14,776 nt of DNA from Pseudomonadota bacterium. GTDB lineage: Bacteria > Desulfobacterota > Syntrophobacteria > Syntrophobacterales > Syntrophobacteraceae. The position numbers and the translations under genes were made by a program. The notes under the pieces are model-generated. The model searched no databases. It was not told the DNA's origin and saw nothing but the letters and a program-made list of their open reading frames with translations. Location of the stretch: positions 1 to 14,776 of the forward strand of contig JAEZXS010000363.1 of NCBI GenBank assembly GCA_023442755.1, written 5' to 3'. This document shows positions 8,781 through 14,776 of this stretch, one piece after another (within the stretch, counting starts at the first letter, position 1; each line of letters starts with the position of its first letter).

Positions 8781-8799
8781 AATTCTCCTTTGGAGAATT
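8781..8799. repeat. Small perfect inverted repeat downstream of the tRNA
   Basis: AATTCTCC (8781-8788) and GGAGAATT (8792-8799) are exact inverted copies around TTT, 50 bases after the tRNA 3' end. The stem is AT-rich at its base and lacks a following T-run. It might assist tRNA transcript ending or 3' processing, but nothing in the sequence proves a function. Confidence 0.4.
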
Positions 8800-8863
8800 A
8801 GTTCCGCAAAAAGACGGCGGCGCGATTCCGGGTCCCGGCATCGAACTCGACCAGTGTAAGGCA

Positions 8864-8899
8864 GAGGGGTGTTCCAAACAGGAACACCCCTCGACTTTT
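8864..8899 (+). terminator. Strong hairpin, probable intrinsic terminator
   Basis: GAGGGGTGTTCC (8864-8875) pairs without mismatch with GGAACACCCCTC (8881-8892) around the loop AAACA, and GAC then TTTT (8896-8899) follow. The 12-bp GC-rich stem is the strongest in the window. The T-run is short and offset by three bases, so termination may be partial. It separates the rpoD/tRNA block from the Nif3 gene, whose start is only 17 bases beyond. Confidence 0.65.
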
Positions 8900-8915
8900 A
8901 GGAAATTAGGTACAA

Positions 8916-9734
8916 ATGGTTCAGGTAAAGCACATCCTGCAATGGATCGACTCCCTGGCGCCCTTTCGGTTTGCCGAGTCCTGGGATAATTGCGGGCTCC
9001 AGGTAGGAGACCCCGGTGCTCCGGTAGACAGAATCCTGGTTGCACTTGACCCGGGTTCCGGGGTGATCGAGGAAGCCGAACGGCTCGGATGCCAGTGCAT
9101 CGTTACCCACCACCCGCTGCTTTTCCAACCCATCAAAACGATTCGCACCGACTCCTGGCCCGGAAACATCATTGCCCACGCTCTTAACGCCAAAATCAAC
9201 CTTATAGCCGCCCATACCAACCTCGATGCCGCCCGCGAAGGCACTAACGCTCAACTTATCCAACTCCTTGAATTGACCGGAACGGAAGCCCTCGAACTTC
9301 AGACCTCTCCATCCGGCGATGACAGATATGCCGGAATCGGAATGACCGGCGATCTGCCCGCTCCATTGTCCCTGGACTCGCTTGCGGCCCGGTTGCGGAA
9401 AGCTCTCCCCGAAACAGGCATCAGGGTTGTCGGCAATCCGGAAAAGATGCTCAGGCGCGCCGCCGTTTGCTCCGGGAGCGGCGCCAGCCTGATCGGACGA
9501 GTCCTTTCCGCAGGCGCAGACGTTTTCATAACTGGAGACATCAAGTACCACGATGCTAAGCTGGCCGAGGAAACCGGTCTTGCCCTGATAGATATCGGGC
9601 ACTTTGCTTCGGAAAAACTCATCCTCGCTCCGCTTGCCGGGCATCTCCGCGCCTGCGCCCACAGCGGAAAGGATGAACTGGAAATATTTGTGGCAAAATC
9701 GGAACGTGACCCGTTTCGAACACTATCTGAATAA
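8916..9734 (+). CDS. Nif3-like dinuclear metal-centre protein
   Basis: A 272-residue member of the Nif3/YbgI family, which forms toroidal hexamers with two metal ions per subunit. All expected ligands are visible: His65 and His66 in THHPLLF, Asp104 in AAHTNLDAA, and His229 and Glu233 in DIGHFASEKL, matching His63/His64/Asp101/His215/Glu219 of E. coli YbgI as I recall them. The N-terminal SWDNCGLQVGD motif is also typical. The length corresponds to the short form without the middle PII-like insertion. Such proteins are often labelled GTP cyclohydrolase I type 2, but that activity is not established for the family and I do not assert it. ATG 8916 follows AGG (8908-8910) at 5 bases. The next gene, a zinc-ribbon protein, is a frequent neighbour of Nif3 genes in this lineage. 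Confidence 0.92.
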   Translation: MVQVKHILQWIDSLAPFRFAESWDNCGLQVGDPGAPVDRILVALDPGSGVIEEAERLGCQCIVTHHPLLFQPIKTIRTDSWPGNIIAHALNAKINLIAAHTNLDAAREGTNAQLIQLLELTGTEALELQTSPSGDDRYAGIGMTGDLPAPLSLDSLAARLRKALPETGIRVVGNPEKMLRRAAVCSGSGASLIGRVLSAGADVFITGDIKYHDAKLAEETGLALIDIGHFASEKLILAPLAGHLRACAHSGKDELEIFVAKSERDPFRTLSE

Positions 9735-9808
9735 TGTTATTGTGATTTGAACGGCAGTTGCCTGGGATCTTGCGTGTCCCATGCCGCATTCCATTAGGAG
9801 GGTACGAA

Positions 9809-10555
9809 TTGCTTGACCAGCTTAAATGCCTCATAGAATATCAGAAGATCGAAGACAAGAAGAACCAGTTGATCCGGGGCTGCGAAAAAACCCCTCAGCG
9901 CATCGGGGAGCTTGAACGGGAATTCGAGTCCTTTGAGGGCGAGTATCTCTCGAAAAAGCAGGAACATGACAACGCAAAAAAAATGCACAAGGAACTCGAC
10001 CAGAGCATAGCGGACCTTCAGGCACGCCATGCCCGGCAGAAAGTCCGCCTCGGTGAAGTCAAGACAAACAAGGAATACCAGGCGGTTCTCAAGGAAATGG
10101 AAGAATCGAAAAAGGACATCACCAAAAACGAGGACAGCAACCTCGAATTGATGGGGACCATCGAGACGCTCGGCAAGGAATTGGAGAAGCTCGAAGAGGA
10201 ACTCGCCGGAAAACGAAAAGCGCTCGATGAGAGCAAGTCGGTTCTCCAGGCTGAGGCAGACCAGTTGAAGGGCCGCCTCGACCGCCTCGAGGTCATCCGC
10301 CAGAAGGTCCGGCAAAAAGTTGACCCCGACCTGCTGAAAAAGACCGACTTCCTGCTTCTAAAACAGGCCGGCATCGCCGTATCTTCCGTGGAAAACGGGG
10401 TTTGCCAGGTATGCCACATGAACATACCGCCGCAGAAATTCATCGAACTGCAGCGCGATGACGCTATGCTGCAGTGTCCTCACTGCCATCGCTTTCTCTA
10501 TTGGCCCGGACATGAAGGCTATTGCGTGTCCGAAGAAGAAATCGACAGCATCTAG
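9809..10555 (+). CDS. Coiled-coil and C4 zinc-ribbon protein (HP0958/FlgZ-like, zf-RING_7)
   Basis: A 248-residue protein with a long, highly charged helical hairpin (about 10-170) and a C-terminal zinc ribbon with Cys199, Cys202, Cys223 and Cys226 (CQVCHMNIPPQKF and CPHCHRFLYW). The KTNKEYQAVLKEMEE stretch is the hallmark of the family that includes Helicobacter HP0958/FlgZ and Chlamydia CT398. HP0958 binds sigma-54 and flagellin mRNA, so a regulatory or nucleic-acid role is plausible, but no function can be assigned here. I take the start as TTG 9809 because AGGAGGG (9796-9802) lies six bases upstream, the best ribosome-binding site in the window; the open frame extends to 9758 without such a signal. 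It follows the Nif3 gene by 74 bases. Confidence 0.88.
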   Translation: MLDQLKCLIEYQKIEDKKNQLIRGCEKTPQRIGELEREFESFEGEYLSKKQEHDNAKKMHKELDQSIADLQARHARQKVRLGEVKTNKEYQAVLKEMEESKKDITKNEDSNLELMGTIETLGKELEKLEEELAGKRKALDESKSVLQAEADQLKGRLDRLEVIRQKVRQKVDPDLLKKTDFLLLKQAGIAVSSVENGVCQVCHMNIPPQKFIELQRDDAMLQCPHCHRFLYWPGHEGYCVSEEEIDSI

Positions 10556-10699
10556 TGCTGGTTGAAGCGGCCATAAACGGCTCGCGCCGAGAACCGGGGA
10601 AGTTGTTTAAATTCTCCTGACTCTATTCGCGGATTTCCGGAAAAGGTAATGCATTTCCCGGCTTGCTCAGGTCAAAAACAGTTGCCTTTCGCTCGCCGG

Positions 10700-10705
10700 T
10701 ATAAT
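10700..10705 (+). promoter_or_regulatory. Possible prs promoter (-10 box)
   Basis: A perfect TATAAT lies 47 bases before the prs start. The only recognisable -35-like hexamer, TTGCCT at 10682-10687, is just 12 bases away, which is too close; at the normal distance the bases are AACAGT. If used, it would depend on an activator or have low basal strength. The preceding spacer (10556-10699) shows no gene and no convincing RNA; in particular it is far too short for RNase P RNA. Confidence 0.35.
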
Positions 10706-10711
10706 ATGAAG

Positions 10712-10740
10712 CGTCACACCCAAAGACTTCATAAGTGACG
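10712..10740 (+). promoter_or_regulatory. Inverted repeat in the prs 5' leader
   Basis: CGTCAC (10712-10717) and GTGACG (10735-10740) are exact inverted copies 17 bases apart. The 3' arm touches the GAGG Shine-Dalgarno (10740-10743) of prs. In RNA a six-pair stem could limit ribosome access; in DNA it could be a repressor site overlapping the transcription start implied by the -10 box at 10700. Which, if either, is not decidable from sequence. Confidence 0.3.
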
Positions 10741-10752
10741 AGGTAAAGAAGC

Positions 10753-11706
10753 ATGGCTGTATATGGTATGAAGGTTTTCGCAGGTAACAGCAATCTGGGG
10801 CTGTCTAAGGACATTTGCGAAATCCTGGAAATCCCTCTCGGGAAATCGTTGGTTACGAAGTTCAGCGATGGAGAAATCAGGGTCGAGATCGGCGAAAATG
10901 TCAGGGGCGCCGATGTCTTTGTCATCCAGAGCGGAGCGGTGCCGGTAAACGACCACCTGATGGAACTGCTGTTGATGATCGATGCGTTCAAGCGCGCATC
11001 CGCCCGCAGGATAACGGCCGTCATGCCCTACTACTGCTATGCGCGCCAGGACAGGAAGAACAAGCCCCGCGTGCCTATCACCGCCCGTCTGGTTGCAGAC
11101 CTGATTACACGCGTCGGTGCACACCGCATCGTCACTATGGATCTCCACGCAGGGCAGATACAGGGCTTTTTCGACGTCCCGGTCGATAATCTCTATGCTT
11201 CCCCTATTCTGCTCCCTTTCATCAAAGAACATTTCCATAATAACATGGTTATCGTATCGCCCGATGCCGGCGGCGTACCACGTGCCCGAGCCTATGCCAA
11301 GCTGCTCAAGGCCGGCCTCGCCCTTATCGATAAGCGCCGCTCCGATCCGAACAAGGCGGAGGCGTTGAACATCATCGGCGAAGTGGAAGGCAAAACCGCC
11401 ATCATTCTCGACGATATGGTGGACACGGCCGGAACGCTTGTCGAAGCTACCAGGAGTCTTCTGGAAAAAGGAGCCAAGGCCGTTCACGCGTGTTTGACTC
11501 ACGCTATTCTGTCCGGCCCCGCTATCGAGCGAATCGAAAAAAGCGCCCTTCAGAGTCTCGTTGTCACGGACACCCTGCCGCCAAGGCCCGAAATGGCGCA
11601 GTGCCAGAAGATTCAAGTGGTATCCTCGGCCAGGCTGTTTGCCGCCGCCGTCCGAAATATTCACAACGAAGACTCCATCAGCACCCTTTTCGAGATTCTG
11701 CACTAG
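10753..11706 (+). CDS. prs: Ribose-phosphate pyrophosphokinase (PRPP synthase)
   Basis: A 317-residue class I PRPP synthase, transferring pyrophosphate from ATP to ribose 5-phosphate to give PRPP for purine, pyrimidine, histidine and NAD synthesis. Motifs are in the expected order: KVFAGNSNLGLSKDI, FSDGEIRVEIGENVRG, PYYCYARQDRK (ATP binding, 92-102), TMDLHAGQIQGFF with His132, SPDAGG, the flexible catalytic loop with Lys194 and Arg196 (DKRRSDP), and the PRPP-binding loop ILDDMVDTAGT (218-228). Length is normal for bacteria. ATG 10753 has GAGG nine bases upstream. In many related genomes prs is followed by rplY and pth; here it is followed by an NCS2 permease, which fits a salvage context since uracil and purine bases are converted to nucleotides with PRPP. 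Confidence 0.97.
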   Translation: MAVYGMKVFAGNSNLGLSKDICEILEIPLGKSLVTKFSDGEIRVEIGENVRGADVFVIQSGAVPVNDHLMELLLMIDAFKRASARRITAVMPYYCYARQDRKNKPRVPITARLVADLITRVGAHRIVTMDLHAGQIQGFFDVPVDNLYASPILLPFIKEHFHNNMVIVSPDAGGVPRARAYAKLLKAGLALIDKRRSDPNKAEALNIIGEVEGKTAIILDDMVDTAGTLVEATRSLLEKGAKAVHACLTHAILSGPAIERIEKSALQSLVVTDTLPPRPEMAQCQKIQVVSSARLFAAAVRNIHNEDSISTLFEILH

Positions 11707-11743
11707 CGTTCGCTCAGCCAGGCTGAAGAGTATCGCCGGCCAT

Positions 11744-11772
11744 CCGTCATTTCGGCGCCAACCGGAATCCAG
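11744..11772. repeat. Degenerate dRS3-like intergenic repeat
   Basis: The 29 bases starting CCGTCATTTCGGCG and ending ACCGGAATCCAG closely resemble the widespread short palindromic element of the GTCATTCCGGCG...CCGGAATCCAG type (dRS3-like, dispersed in many proteobacterial intergenic regions), differing at about four positions from the form I remember. ATTTCGG (11749-11755) pairs with CCGGAAT (11762-11768) through one G-T wobble. It lies 38 bases after the prs stop. I see no second copy in the window. Confidence 0.5.
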
Positions 11773-11793
11773 TCTTTCAGCCGCATAAGAATC

Positions 11794-11822
11794 CGCCGCC
11801 TCGGCCCTCCGCCGGGGTGGCG
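11794..11822 (+). promoter_or_regulatory. GC-rich stem-loop between prs and the permease
   Basis: Bases 11794-11805 pair with 11811-11822 (12 pairs, two of them G-T wobbles) around the loop CCTCC. It ends 19 bases before the permease ATG. No T-run follows (ATAATTAT), so it is a weak terminator at best; it may end the prs transcript or structure the permease leader. The loop is complementary to a GGAGG ribosome-binding site, which is curious, but no such site lies next to the permease start. Confidence 0.4.
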
Positions 11823-11841
11823 ATAATTATGGCCGTACGGA

Positions 11842-13158
11842 ATGGAGCAACCTCGATTCATCTACGATCTGGATGACCGGCCTCCCCTGAGGCATGCCGC
11901 CATTTATGCGCTGCAATGGGCTGTCATCCTCTTCCCCACCCTCATTACCGCCGCCGCGCTCATGGCAGGGGTACTTCACCTGAGCCCCGCCCAGGAAGTC
12001 AGGTTTCTTCAGCTGACCCTGCTCACCTCCGGCATCTTTACAAGCGTGCAATGCCTTTGGGGACACAGGTATCCCATCCTGGAAGGCCCTTCCACGGCCC
12101 TTCTGCTCACGTTTCTAGTGCTCGCACCTTATGGAATACCGGCCATTCAGGGAGGAACGCTCATCGGCGGCCTGCTCCTCACCATCGCAGTCATCCTGGT
12201 AAAGCCGAAGCGAATCATATATATCATGACCCCGAACGTCGTAGGGGTCATACTGATGCTGATTGCACTGACTCTTCTGCCTTTCCTCAGCCGCCTTCTG
12301 ACCGGAGCTGATACCGCCGGCGGGGCGGAAGTGTCGAAATTCCTGTTCAGCATCGCGGTCGTACTCGTTATTGCCGCGATGGCATACAGACTAGAAGGCT
12401 TTCTCAAGTCGGTGTCCCTTCTTCTCGGCATGATCGTTGGAACGGTGTGCTTTTTCATCATCGAAATCCCTTCCCTCAAGCACCTGCTTTCCGCATCGTG
12501 GCTTTCCTTTCCCCAGCCCCTGGTCCCCTCCCGGCCTGAGTTCACCGTCCCGGCCGTAATCGCCTTTGCCGTCTCCTACGTCGCCGTGGTGATAAACAGC
12601 ATCGGCAGCATCCAGGGGATAGCCAACATCACCAGCCGCGACCGGTTGCAGCAGGCGATACCGCGCGGGCTTTTTATCAATGGGATCGGCGGGGTCGTCT
12701 GCGGACTGATGGGTGTCATCGGAACGGTCAGCTACAGCATAAGTCCGGGAGTCGTCCTGTCCAACCGTGTGGCAAGCAGGTACGCCGCCGCATATTGTGG
12801 CGTACTCCTGTTGCTTTCCGCCCTGGTGCCCAAGCTCGCAGCTCTTCTCTCCCTTGTTCCGCCCCCCGTGGTCGGAGCTGCTCTCTGCGCGGCAATGGGG
12901 GTCCAGATAGGGGCGGCTTTGGCTATTATCGCGGAAAAGGGCATCCAACGGCGCGATTATGCCGTTGTAGGCCTGCCGGTTCTCATGGGTACGCTGACGG
13001 GATTCCTGCCACAGGGGCTTATCGAGGCCGTACCACAGGTACTCAGGGTATTCATTGGAAACGGGCTCATTTTTGGGATTCTGCTCGTGCTGATACTCGA
13101 ACATATCATCATGCGCGAAAAACGCGGCATGGAGTCGCCGGAAGGAGACAGGCATTGA
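11842..13158 (+). CDS. NCS2-family nucleobase transporter, divergent
   Basis: A 438-residue inner-membrane protein with about 12-14 hydrophobic segments (for example 20-42, 55-75, 103-120, 128-150, 188-208, 234-256, 276-296, 316-338, 342-362, 397-421). The N-terminal FIYDLDDRPPL opening, GHRYPILEGPSTALLLTF in the first half, and PVVGAALCAAMGVQIG near the end identify the NCS2 (uracil/xanthine permease) family, whose members co-transport nucleobases with protons or sodium. The two glutamates that bind uracil in E. coli UraA (Glu241 and Glu290) appear as Asn252 and Ile300, and the usual QNxG-type motif reads SYSISPGVV. The substrate may therefore differ from uracil or xanthine. ATG 11842 has no clear Shine-Dalgarno. 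The gene overlaps the Nudix gene by four bases. Confidence 0.85.
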   Translation: MEQPRFIYDLDDRPPLRHAAIYALQWAVILFPTLITAAALMAGVLHLSPAQEVRFLQLTLLTSGIFTSVQCLWGHRYPILEGPSTALLLTFLVLAPYGIPAIQGGTLIGGLLLTIAVILVKPKRIIYIMTPNVVGVILMLIALTLLPFLSRLLTGADTAGGAEVSKFLFSIAVVLVIAAMAYRLEGFLKSVSLLLGMIVGTVCFFIIEIPSLKHLLSASWLSFPQPLVPSRPEFTVPAVIAFAVSYVAVVINSIGSIQGIANITSRDRLQQAIPRGLFINGIGGVVCGLMGVIGTVSYSISPGVVLSNRVASRYAAAYCGVLLLLSALVPKLAALLSLVPPPVVGAALCAAMGVQIGAALAIIAEKGIQRRDYAVVGLPVLMGTLTGFLPQGLIEAVPQVLRVFIGNGLIFGILLVLILEHIIMREKRGMESPEGDRH

Positions 13159-13607
13159 GCGGCGAAAACAGGGTGGCTTGCCCGAAATGCGGAACAACGG
13201 TCACGGTCTACCGCAACCCCTTTCTTACGGTGGACATCATCATCGAAACCGAAGGCGGGATTATCCTGATCGAGCGAAGAAACCCTCCTTACGGTTGGGC
13301 GCTGCCGGGCGGCTTCGTCGATTACGGCGAGAGCCTGGAATCGGCCGCCATCAGGGAAGCCAGGGAGGAAACCGGGATGGAACTCGAAAAGATCCGGCAG
13401 TTCCATGCCTACTCCGACCCGGGGCGCGACCCGAGGCACCACACGGCAACGGTCGTATTCATCGGCCAGGGCAAGGGCATCCCCAAAGCGGCCGACGATG
13501 CAAAGAATCTCGGCGTATTTCCGCTGGATGCCCTTCCGAAAAATCTGGCCTTCGATCATGGCCGCATCCTGGCCGACTATTCTGAATCCCTGAAGATTGG
13601 GCTATAA
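13155..13607 (+). CDS. Nudix hydrolase with N-terminal CxxC
   Basis: A 150-residue Nudix hydrolase, of the superfamily that cleaves nucleoside diphosphates linked to another moiety using Mg2+. Residues 53-75 match the Nudix box GX5EX7REUXEEXGU at every defined position (Gly53, Glu59, Arg67, Glu68, Glu71, Glu72, Gly74). The nearby NPPYGWALPGGFVDYGE segment and YSDPGRDPRHHTATVVF resemble ADP-ribose pyrophosphatase-like members. A CPKC motif at 9-12 looks like half a zinc ribbon; no second CxxC is present. TTG 13155 is supported by AAGGAGA (13142-13148) six bases upstream and overlaps the permease stop as TTGA, so the two are translationally coupled. Substrate unknown; ADP-ribose or a nucleotide sugar is the family-based guess. 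Confidence 0.9.
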   Translation: MSGENRVACPKCGTTVTVYRNPFLTVDIIIETEGGIILIERRNPPYGWALPGGFVDYGESLESAAIREAREETGMELEKIRQFHAYSDPGRDPRHHTATVVFIGQGKGIPKAADDAKNLGVFPLDALPKNLAFDHGRILADYSESLKIGL

Positions 13608-13608
13608 T
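13603..13608 (+). promoter_or_regulatory. Possible -10 box upstream of fdhD
   Basis: TATAAT occurs exactly here, overlapping the Nudix stop codon, with TTCTGA (13580-13585) 17 bases before it as a poor -35 (three of six matches). It could start an fdhD transcript near 13615. Only the -10 hexamer is convincing, and chance occurrence is possible. Confidence 0.25.
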
Positions 13609-13662
13609 GATTATTCCGGTCATATGAACCGGATTGACAATAAACCACGTAATGCGAATCCG

Positions 13663-14502
13663 ATGAGAGAGAATACCGCCGTGCAGGAGCCTGACAGTCC
13701 CACGTCCTCGCCCGTAACGCCCACCGAGGTGGGCATATACGACAGGAGCGGAATCAGGCTCGAACAGACGCAATGGGTCATCACCGAAAAACCGGTGACG
13801 CTCTACATAAACGGACGCGAGGTTGTGACGCTCCTGTGCGCGGGCAACCATCTCGACGAGCTTGCCGCCGGATTTTTCTATTCCGAGGGGTTCATTTCTT
13901 CTCCCGAGCAGATTGAGGGCATCGAAGTGGATGAGGCCGCGGGGAAGATCGACATCAGGACTGCCGCTAAGGCGCCCCTTTCGGAAAAGCTTTTCCAGAA
14001 GCGCACGGTCACGTCGGGATGTGGAAAGGGTTCCCTTTTCTACTATGCTCTGGACGCCTTGCTTAGCAAGCCCGTCGTGAGCGATCTTCATATCAGCCCG
14101 TCGCAAATCCTGGACAGGGTCGAGGACCTGAACAGGCTCAGCGAAGTTTACCGGCGCACGCACGGCGTGCACAATACGGCGCTGGCGGTCCCGGACAGAC
14201 TGGTTCTTTTCCGCGAGGACATCGGCCGGCACAATGCCGTCGACATGATCGTAGGACATGCTTTCCTGAACAGGATGCCTCTTACGGACAAGTTTCTGAT
14301 AACGACCGGGCGCTTGACCTCGGAAATACTCATAAAGGCCGCCAAGGTGAACATTCCGGTGCTGGTAAGCCGCAATACCGCTACAAGTCTTGCATTGGAA
14401 CTTGCCCGGTCGCTGGGCCTGACGCTCATAGGTTTTGCCCGGGCCGGTAAGTTCACGGTCTACAGCGGGCGGGAAAGAATCGATGTCTCTCTACCTGGAT
14501 AA
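13663..14502 (+). CDS. fdhD: Formate dehydrogenase accessory sulfurtransferase FdhD
   Basis: A protein of about 279 residues from ATG 13663. FdhD moves sulfur from a cysteine desulfurase to the bis-molybdopterin guanine dinucleotide cofactor of formate dehydrogenase, which is needed for activity. Family motifs are GNHLDELAAGFFYSEG, TVTSGCGKGS, THGVHNTAL, FREDIGRHNAVDMIVG (183 onward), TTGRLTSEILIKAAK (214 onward) and RNTATSLALELA with GLTLIGFARAGKFTVY. In E. coli FdhD the functional loop is Cys121-x-x-Cys124; here only the first cysteine exists (Cys120) and the second is Gly123. The start is uncertain: ATG 13624, ATG 13663 and GTG 13681 are all in frame and all lack a good Shine-Dalgarno; 13663 gives the usual family length. 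The last 20 bases overlap the next gene. Confidence 0.92.
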   Translation: MRENTAVQEPDSPTSSPVTPTEVGIYDRSGIRLEQTQWVITEKPVTLYINGREVVTLLCAGNHLDELAAGFFYSEGFISSPEQIEGIEVDEAAGKIDIRTAAKAPLSEKLFQKRTVTSGCGKGSLFYYALDALLSKPVVSDLHISPSQILDRVEDLNRLSEVYRRTHGVHNTALAVPDRLVLFREDIGRHNAVDMIVGHAFLNRMPLTDKFLITTGRLTSEILIKAAKVNIPVLVSRNTATSLALELARSLGLTLIGFARAGKFTVYSGRERIDVSLPG

Positions 14503-14776
14503 CGCCGCCACCAGTTTTCCCAAACCAAAGGCCGTGATCGAGGCCGTTCGCCTGGCAATCGAGGAAGTGGGCGCATCCCCGGGCCGCGGCGCTCACAAGC
14601 ATGCCCGGAAGTCGATGCAAATCATGTCCGGATGCAGGACTGCGGCTGCCCGGATGCTCGGCGTTTCCAATCCCGACCACGTCATCTTCACGAAGAATGC
14701 AACGGAAAGCATCAATACGGTCCTGAAGGGCTACCTGCATGCGGGGGACCGGGTTCTCATATCCGGTCTCGAACAT
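14483..14776 (+). CDS. Cysteine desulfurase family protein, N-terminal part (3' truncated by window)
   Basis: The first 98 codons of a PLP-dependent, class V aminotransferase-fold cysteine desulfurase. The opening MSLYLDNAATSFPKPKAV is the family's N-terminal signature, followed by SPGRGAHKHARKS, then FTKNATESINTVLKG (the NATESIN motif that helps hold the cofactor) and the start of the SGLEH segment at the window edge. The PLP lysine and the active-site cysteine lie beyond the window, so activity cannot be confirmed. The opening fits the SufS-like / TIGR01977-type group more than classical IscS. The start lies 20 bases inside fdhD with a GGGAAAGAA purine run (14470-14478) upstream, so the two are translationally coupled; it is a natural sulfur donor for FdhD. 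Confidence 0.88.
   Translation, partial: MSLYLDNAATSFPKPKAVIEAVRLAIEEVGASPGRGAHKHARKSMQIMSGCRTAAARMLGVSNPDHVIFTKNATESINTVLKGYLHAGDRVLISGLEH

Noticed and set aside
8657..8915. Integration site (att) at the tRNA 3' end
   Set aside because: No repeat of the tRNA 3' end occurs elsewhere in the window and no integrase or phage-like gene is present.
10556..10752. RNase P RNA gene after the Nif3/zinc-ribbon pair, as sometimes seen in this lineage
   Set aside because: The spacer is under 200 bases and shows none of the conserved RNase P RNA core segments.
11707..11841. Purine riboswitch before the NCS2 permease
   Set aside because: The spacer holds the dRS3-like repeat and one hairpin; I see no three-way-junction core with the conserved loop bases.
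12795..13154. Upstream extension of the Nudix frame inside the permease gene
   Set aside because: The extra 120 codons are an out-of-frame reading of the permease; TTG 13155 has a strong ribosome-binding site.

Overview
The window reads as a chromosomal housekeeping segment of a Gram-negative bacterium, most likely a deltaproteobacterium in the broad sense (Desulfobacterota, Syntrophobacter-like). The signs are the alaC-type aminotransferase / homoserine dehydrogenase / ApgM-family order, a yqeY-dnaG-rpoD block, a Nif3-plus-zinc-ribbon pair, and an fdhD gene joined to a cysteine desulfurase gene. The lineage is inferred from gene content and protein style, not from a search. All recognised genes lie on the + strand, coding density is high, and starts are often TTG or GTG (3159, 4962, 9809, 13155). 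No insertion sequence, integrase, CRISPR array, toxin-antitoxin pair or recognisable defence system is present.

Layout. Positions 2-2892 carry amino-acid genes: the 3' end of an AlaC-like aminotransferase, homoserine dehydrogenase with an ACT domain, and an ApgM-family alkaline-phosphatase-superfamily protein that by context is probably the missing homoserine kinase. After a 266-base spacer holding an operator-like palindrome come a hotdog-fold acyl-CoA thioesterase, a perfect 10-bp inverted repeat, a solitary hisA, and then yqeY, dnaG (primase) and rpoD (sigma-70). The last three are a macromolecular-synthesis operon without rpsU at its head. A tRNA gene with CAT anticodon follows from its own near-consensus promoter, and a strong 12-bp terminator-like hairpin comes next.

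Positions 8916-10555 encode a Nif3-family dinuclear-metal protein and a coiled-coil/zinc-ribbon protein. Positions 10753-13607 look like a nucleotide-related stretch: prs (PRPP synthase), a degenerate dRS3-like intergenic repeat, a GC-rich leader hairpin, a divergent NCS2-family permease, and a Nudix hydrolase translationally coupled to it. The window closes with fdhD overlapping by 20 bases a cysteine desulfurase gene that runs off the end, a sulfur donor and a sulfur carrier for formate dehydrogenase maturation.

The points most worth checking are the ApgM protein as a homoserine kinase, the NCS2 permease that lacks both substrate-binding glutamates known from UraA, the FdhD whose CxxC motif is reduced to CxxG, and several unassigned inverted repeats next to start codons. 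I found no clearly new multi-gene system.
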